This document shows, in pieces, positions 61,442 to 64,000 of a stretch of DNA of 64,000 nt (positions are counted from its first letter, which is position 1; every line of letters begins with the position of its first letter). The notes beneath the pieces are model-generated. The model saw only the letters and a program-made list of their open reading frames with translations. It searched no databases and was not told where the DNA came from. The position numbers were made by a program, and so were the translations under genes. This stretch comes from Emiliania huxleyi CCMP1516 (lineage: Eukaryota > Haptophyta > Isochrysidales > Noelaerhabdaceae), in contig NW_005198611.1 in NCBI RefSeq assembly GCF_000372725.1, forward strand, positions 326,679 through 390,678, read 5' to 3'.

Positions 61442-63397
61442 TCACTGCTGGCTACACCAGCCACCTCTCCAGGCCGCCTCCCCACGCGGCAGCACCGAAG
61501 ACCTGCGCGCCGCCGCTGCGCCCGGCCGCCGGAAGCCCGAGACGGCCAGCGGCATCGTCGGGTGGCGCAGCGCCTCGAGAGAGATGCCCGTCTCGACGGA
61601 CGCATTTGAGAGGACGCCTCCGCTGTTGCCTCGCGCCGTGTGGCCGACGCAAGCGCCGCGGTGACGCGCCGCCAGCGGGGGTTGCAGCGCGCGCGCTCGC
61701 GAGAGCTCGGCGTGCAAGTAGCGCGGCGGCGCGTCGAGCGGCGCCCGCGTGGCGTGCAGCAGCCGCAGCGAGCCTCGTCCGTCGAGCGACGCAGAGAGCG
61801 CCAGCAGTACCGCCGTGCGCCGCGGCGCCTCCCCCTCCGCGGCTGCCTCCGCCTCCGCGGCTGCCTCCGCCTCCGCCGCCGCGGATCCCTCGGCCGGGTC
61901 GTGGCACGGCCCGTGGGCAAGGCCGGCATTGGCGGAGGTGTAGGTCAGGCCGGCATTGGCGGACTCGGCGGCGGGAGGAGCGGAGGCCGAGGCGGAGGTG
62001 GCCGAGGCGGTGGCGGCGGAGGCGGAGGTCAGGCCGAGGGAAGAGGTGGCGGCTTGCTTTGGGGCGTGCAGCTGCACGTAGACGAGCAGCAGCAGCGCCG
62101 CTGCGCCGTCGCCGCCTCCGCCGCCTCCGCCGCCCCGCGCCTCCGCCTCGCCGCCTCCTCGGCCCGTACCCTCTCTGCCGCCCTCTCTGCCGCCCTCTCT
62201 GCCGCCCTCTCTGCCGCCCTCTCTGCCGCCCTCTCTGCCGCCCTCTCTGCCGCCGGGCCTCGCCGCGTCTTCGTGCGCCGCTGCGGGGAGAAGAGCGTAG
62301 TCTGCGACGCGCAGGTGTGACAGCCGTAGCTGCCCAAGCAGCGCCGGCAGCCACGCCTCGAGGTCGAAGCGAGAGCAAGCCACGTCCCGCCGCCCCCGCG
62401 CCCCGGCGTCGGCGAAGTAGGAGTGGGGCGGCAGCGGAGCTCGCCAGCAGCCGCGCGCGGGCGGGTGGCTCTGGCGGAGGGCGGAGGGCTCGTCCTCCTC
62501 GGCGAGGAGGGATGCGCCAGGGGCGGCTGCGGCGGAGGCGTTGGCGTCGGCGGAGGTGGCGGAGCAGGAGCACGAGGAGGAAGGGGAGGTGGGGAGGCGG
62601 ATCAGGCACACACCGTCGCCCGTCGCCCAGAGGAGCACGTTGGAGGCAGGCAGGTGGAGCAGCGACCACGAGGCGGGCAGGAAGGGGCCGTGTGCCTCGC
62701 AGCTCGCCACGAAGCGCTCGAGGCGCAGCACGCACCGCCGCGCGCCCCTCCCTCCCGGCGGCGGCGCGGCTTCCGAGGGAGCAGCAGCAGCAGCAGCAGC
62801 AGTGGTGCCACGGATCACACAGAGGCGCTCAAATCGGCGCGAGCCGAGCTCTGCCTCGGTCGCGTCCGGGCTGGCCAGCGCCTCGGAGGCGTGAAAGACC
62901 AGCGCTGCGGCAGCGCCTATGCTCACACATTCCAATGCTGAAGACGCGCCGTTCACGCAATGGCGCGAGTGACCGATGCGGCGGGCTGCACCCGTTCCCG
63001 CCTCGAAGCAGGAGAAGCGCATCTCAGACGCGCCCGCCCGCGACACGAAGAGCGGAGCCTCGAGCAGCAGCGAGAGCGGTTGGCCAGGACGGAAGGCCCA
63101 GACCTGCCCCCAGATGCCGTCCCTCATGGCGGCCGCGGATGTTGTGAGGTTCTCGTGCTTGGTGGCAGAAGCGGCGTCGGCGGCGCCATGCGAATAGGAG
63201 ATTAGTCGCTCGCCGTCGCCGCTGAAACCGAGCAGGACACAACCCAGCACGGCGCAGGCGGCATCCGCAATCACCGGCGAAGTGCGCGAGGGTGGGCAGC
63301 AGCGCAGGAGTGGCGTGCCGTCCGGCACGACAGGCTTTCCGGAGAGCTCGCGGTCGAGGAGGCGACGAGGAAGGGACGAGAGGCAACGAGGTGGCAT
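61442..63397 (-). CDS. DET1/DCAF15-like beta-propeller protein (tentative), intronless
   Basis: From the ATG at 63397 (MPPRCLSSLPRRLLDRELSG) 651 aa to the stop at 61442; upstream in-frame codons lack ATG. Blocks include ACAVLGCVLLGFSGDGERLI, WGQVWAFRPGQPLSLLLEAP and SRFDLEAWLPALLGQLRLSH. The 'GFSxDGxxLISY' and 'FRPGxxLxLxxxxPLF' pattern recalls DET1 and DCAF15, which are substrate or scaffold parts of CUL4-DDB1 ubiquitin ligases. This is a weak, memory-based match. A GGRE repeat (7 x 12 bp) and poly-Ala/Gly stretches interrupt the middle. The long plus-strand frames here are antisense shadows. Confidence 0.5.
   Translation of the reverse strand: MPPRCLSSLPRRLLDRELSGKPVVPDGTPLLRCCPPSRTSPVIADAACAVLGCVLLGFSGDGERLISYSHGAADAASATKHENLTTSAAAMRDGIWGQVWAFRPGQPLSLLLEAPLFVSRAGASEMRFSCFEAGTGAARRIGHSRHCVNGASSALECVSIGAAAALVFHASEALASPDATEAELGSRRFERLCVIRGTTAAAAAAAPSEAAPPPGGRGARRCVLRLERFVASCEAHGPFLPASWSLLHLPASNVLLWATGDGVCLIRLPTSPSSSCSCSATSADANASAAAAPGASLLAEEDEPSALRQSHPPARGCWRAPLPPHSYFADAGARGRRDVACSRFDLEAWLPALLGQLRLSHLRVADYALLPAAAHEDAARPGGREGGREGGREGGREGGREGGREGGREGTGRGGGEAEARGGGGGGGGDGAAALLLLVYVQLHAPKQAATSSLGLTSASAATASATSASASAPPAAESANAGLTYTSANAGLAHGPCHDPAEGSAAAEAEAAAEAEAAAEGEAPRRTAVLLALSASLDGRGSLRLLHATRAPLDAPPRYLHAELSRARALQPPLAARHRGACVGHTARGNSGGVLSNASVETGISLEALRHPTMPLAVSGFRRPGAAAARRSSVLPRGEAAWRGGWCSQQ
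62171..62254. repeat. 12-bp tandem repeat CTCTCTGCCGCC, 7 perfect copies
   Basis: In frame within the DET1/DCAF15-like gene, encoding Gly-Gly-Arg-Glu seven times on the minus strand. Confidence 0.97.
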
Positions 63398-63789
63398 GCA
63401 CTTACAGGAGAGTCGCAGTGAGGTACAGCGATACTCGTATGAGGGGTGGTCCTCCTGGCGTGGAGGCGGGGTTGTGCGTTTATGTGAAGGCGGCCGCACC
63501 AGCAGCGACTGTTCCAAAAAGAATTTTCTCGAGATTCTCGACCGGGTTTTTCTTTTCTTTCTTTTTACTAGGCACGGGACTGTGGCGCGCACTGGCACTG
63601 ATACAAAAGAAGTTCACCACGAAACTTCCTCGCACAACAGTGGGCGCGGGACTGGAGTGCACTAACACAGGTACACCAAAAAAAGAATTTCTTCTCCATG
63701 GAAAGAATCAGCCACGTGTTCGCCGTGAAACCGTAACGCCACCGAGGGCGGGCATATATGCGCTTGCGCGTTCTCCTTGGGATGCAACC

Positions 63790-64000
63790 ATGATTCGAGC
63801 CGCGAGTCCGCCGCGCCGCAGCCTGCGCGCGCCCGCCGCAGTGCTGGCGGTGCTCGCGAGTGCGGCCGTGTGCTGGTCCGCCCTTCATCGCGCCTCCCCG
63901 GACCATCTGCAGCAGCACTGGTTGCCTCCTCACTGGCCTGGCGATCAGGAGTCGCGGTTTGACGAGCCAAAGCCCCACGAGAGACGATCTACGCTCGAGG
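63790..64000 (+). CDS. Signal-anchored protein, N-terminus only (runs off right edge)
   Basis: ATG at 63790 opens a frame with no stop before the window end. It reads MIRAASPPRRSLRAPAAVLA then VLASAAVCWSALH, that is a basic stretch followed by one hydrophobic segment, so a signal peptide or type II membrane anchor. His/Pro-rich sequence follows (HLQQHWLPPHWPGDQES). The catalytic domain, if any, lies outside the window. Divergent from the DET1/DCAF15-like gene, with family H words at 63555-63690 in between. Confidence 0.55.
   Translation, partial: MIRAASPPRRSLRAPAAVLAVLASAAVCWSALHRASPDHLQQHWLPPHWPGDQESRFDEPKPHERRSTLE

Noticed and set aside
62171..62254. CRISPR-like regular array
   Set aside because: Contiguous 12-bp tandem copies without spacers, inside a eukaryotic gene. 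None of the other arrays in the window has unique spacers either.
61606..63147. Plus-strand frame of 513 codons
   Set aside because: Arg/Pro-rich antisense shadow of the minus-strand 651-codon gene.
1..64000. tRNA, rRNA or snRNA genes
   Set aside because: I looked for cloverleaf and conserved rRNA/snRNA words by eye and found none; a covariance-model scan would be needed to exclude small RNAs.

Overview
The window looks like nuclear DNA from a GC-rich, intron-rich unicellular alga, most likely a haptophyte of the Emiliania/Gephyrocapsa type. That assignment is an inference. It rests on standard eukaryotic genes (MCM7, RNA polymerase subunit RPB5, an SR-like protein, a Bmt2-type rRNA methyltransferase, a cis-prenyltransferase), one protein with an apparent two-part secretory plus plastid leader, short introns that often start with GC instead of GT, and very many small dispersed repeats. 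I saw no operons, Shine-Dalgarno sites, CRISPR arrays, rRNA or tRNA genes. One assembly gap of 129 Ns lies at 34031-34159.

Layout. 1-6.6 kb: 3' part of a secreted Root-cap-like protein (-), MCM7 (-), a small SAM-like hypothetical (+). 6.6-12 kb: a multi-exon single-pass membrane protein (-) and a type-B carboxylesterase (-). 12-15.2 kb: a 2.2-kb palindromic element with ~615-bp arms around an endonuclease-like fragment, with identical 10-bp arrays on both sides. 15.3-20.5 kb: MFS transporter (+), RPB5 (-), a Cys-rich secreted protein (-), a hypothetical (-). 20.7-27.6 kb: repeat-rich, with a membrane protein (+), an ankyrin protein (-), and the 3' end of an unknown gene (-) behind a ~180-bp tandem array. 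28-35.4 kb: a SAM-methyltransferase-like gene (+), a SpoU methyltransferase (-), a hypothetical (+), a PAP2 lipid phosphatase (-), and a coiled-coil gene (+) broken by the gap.

35.8-45.5 kb: two MITE-like elements with target-site duplications, two decayed copies of a retroelement-like nuclease domain, an RS/RD-rich protein, the Bmt2-like gene, a TauD-like fragment and a glycerol-3-phosphate dehydrogenase with an apparent frameshift. 45.8-48.7 kb: a small 4-TM protein (+) and a divergent pair made of a plastid-type membrane protein (-) and a tail-anchored protein (+). 48.7-57.8 kb: a dense field of dispersed repeats holding a secreted ShK/JmjC/ankyrin protein, a secreted PAN/pentapeptide-repeat protein and a Cys-rich protein (all -). 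57.8-64 kb: cis-prenyltransferase (+), a mobile-element-like protein (+), a DET1/DCAF15-like protein (-) and the start of a signal-anchored protein (+) that runs off the right edge.

The host genes are unrelated housekeeping or surface/secretory functions. What unites the region is genome architecture: introns with a GC|GCGC-type donor, introns that look born from tandem duplications, and many small repeat families that recur in both orientations and sometimes contribute to coding ends.
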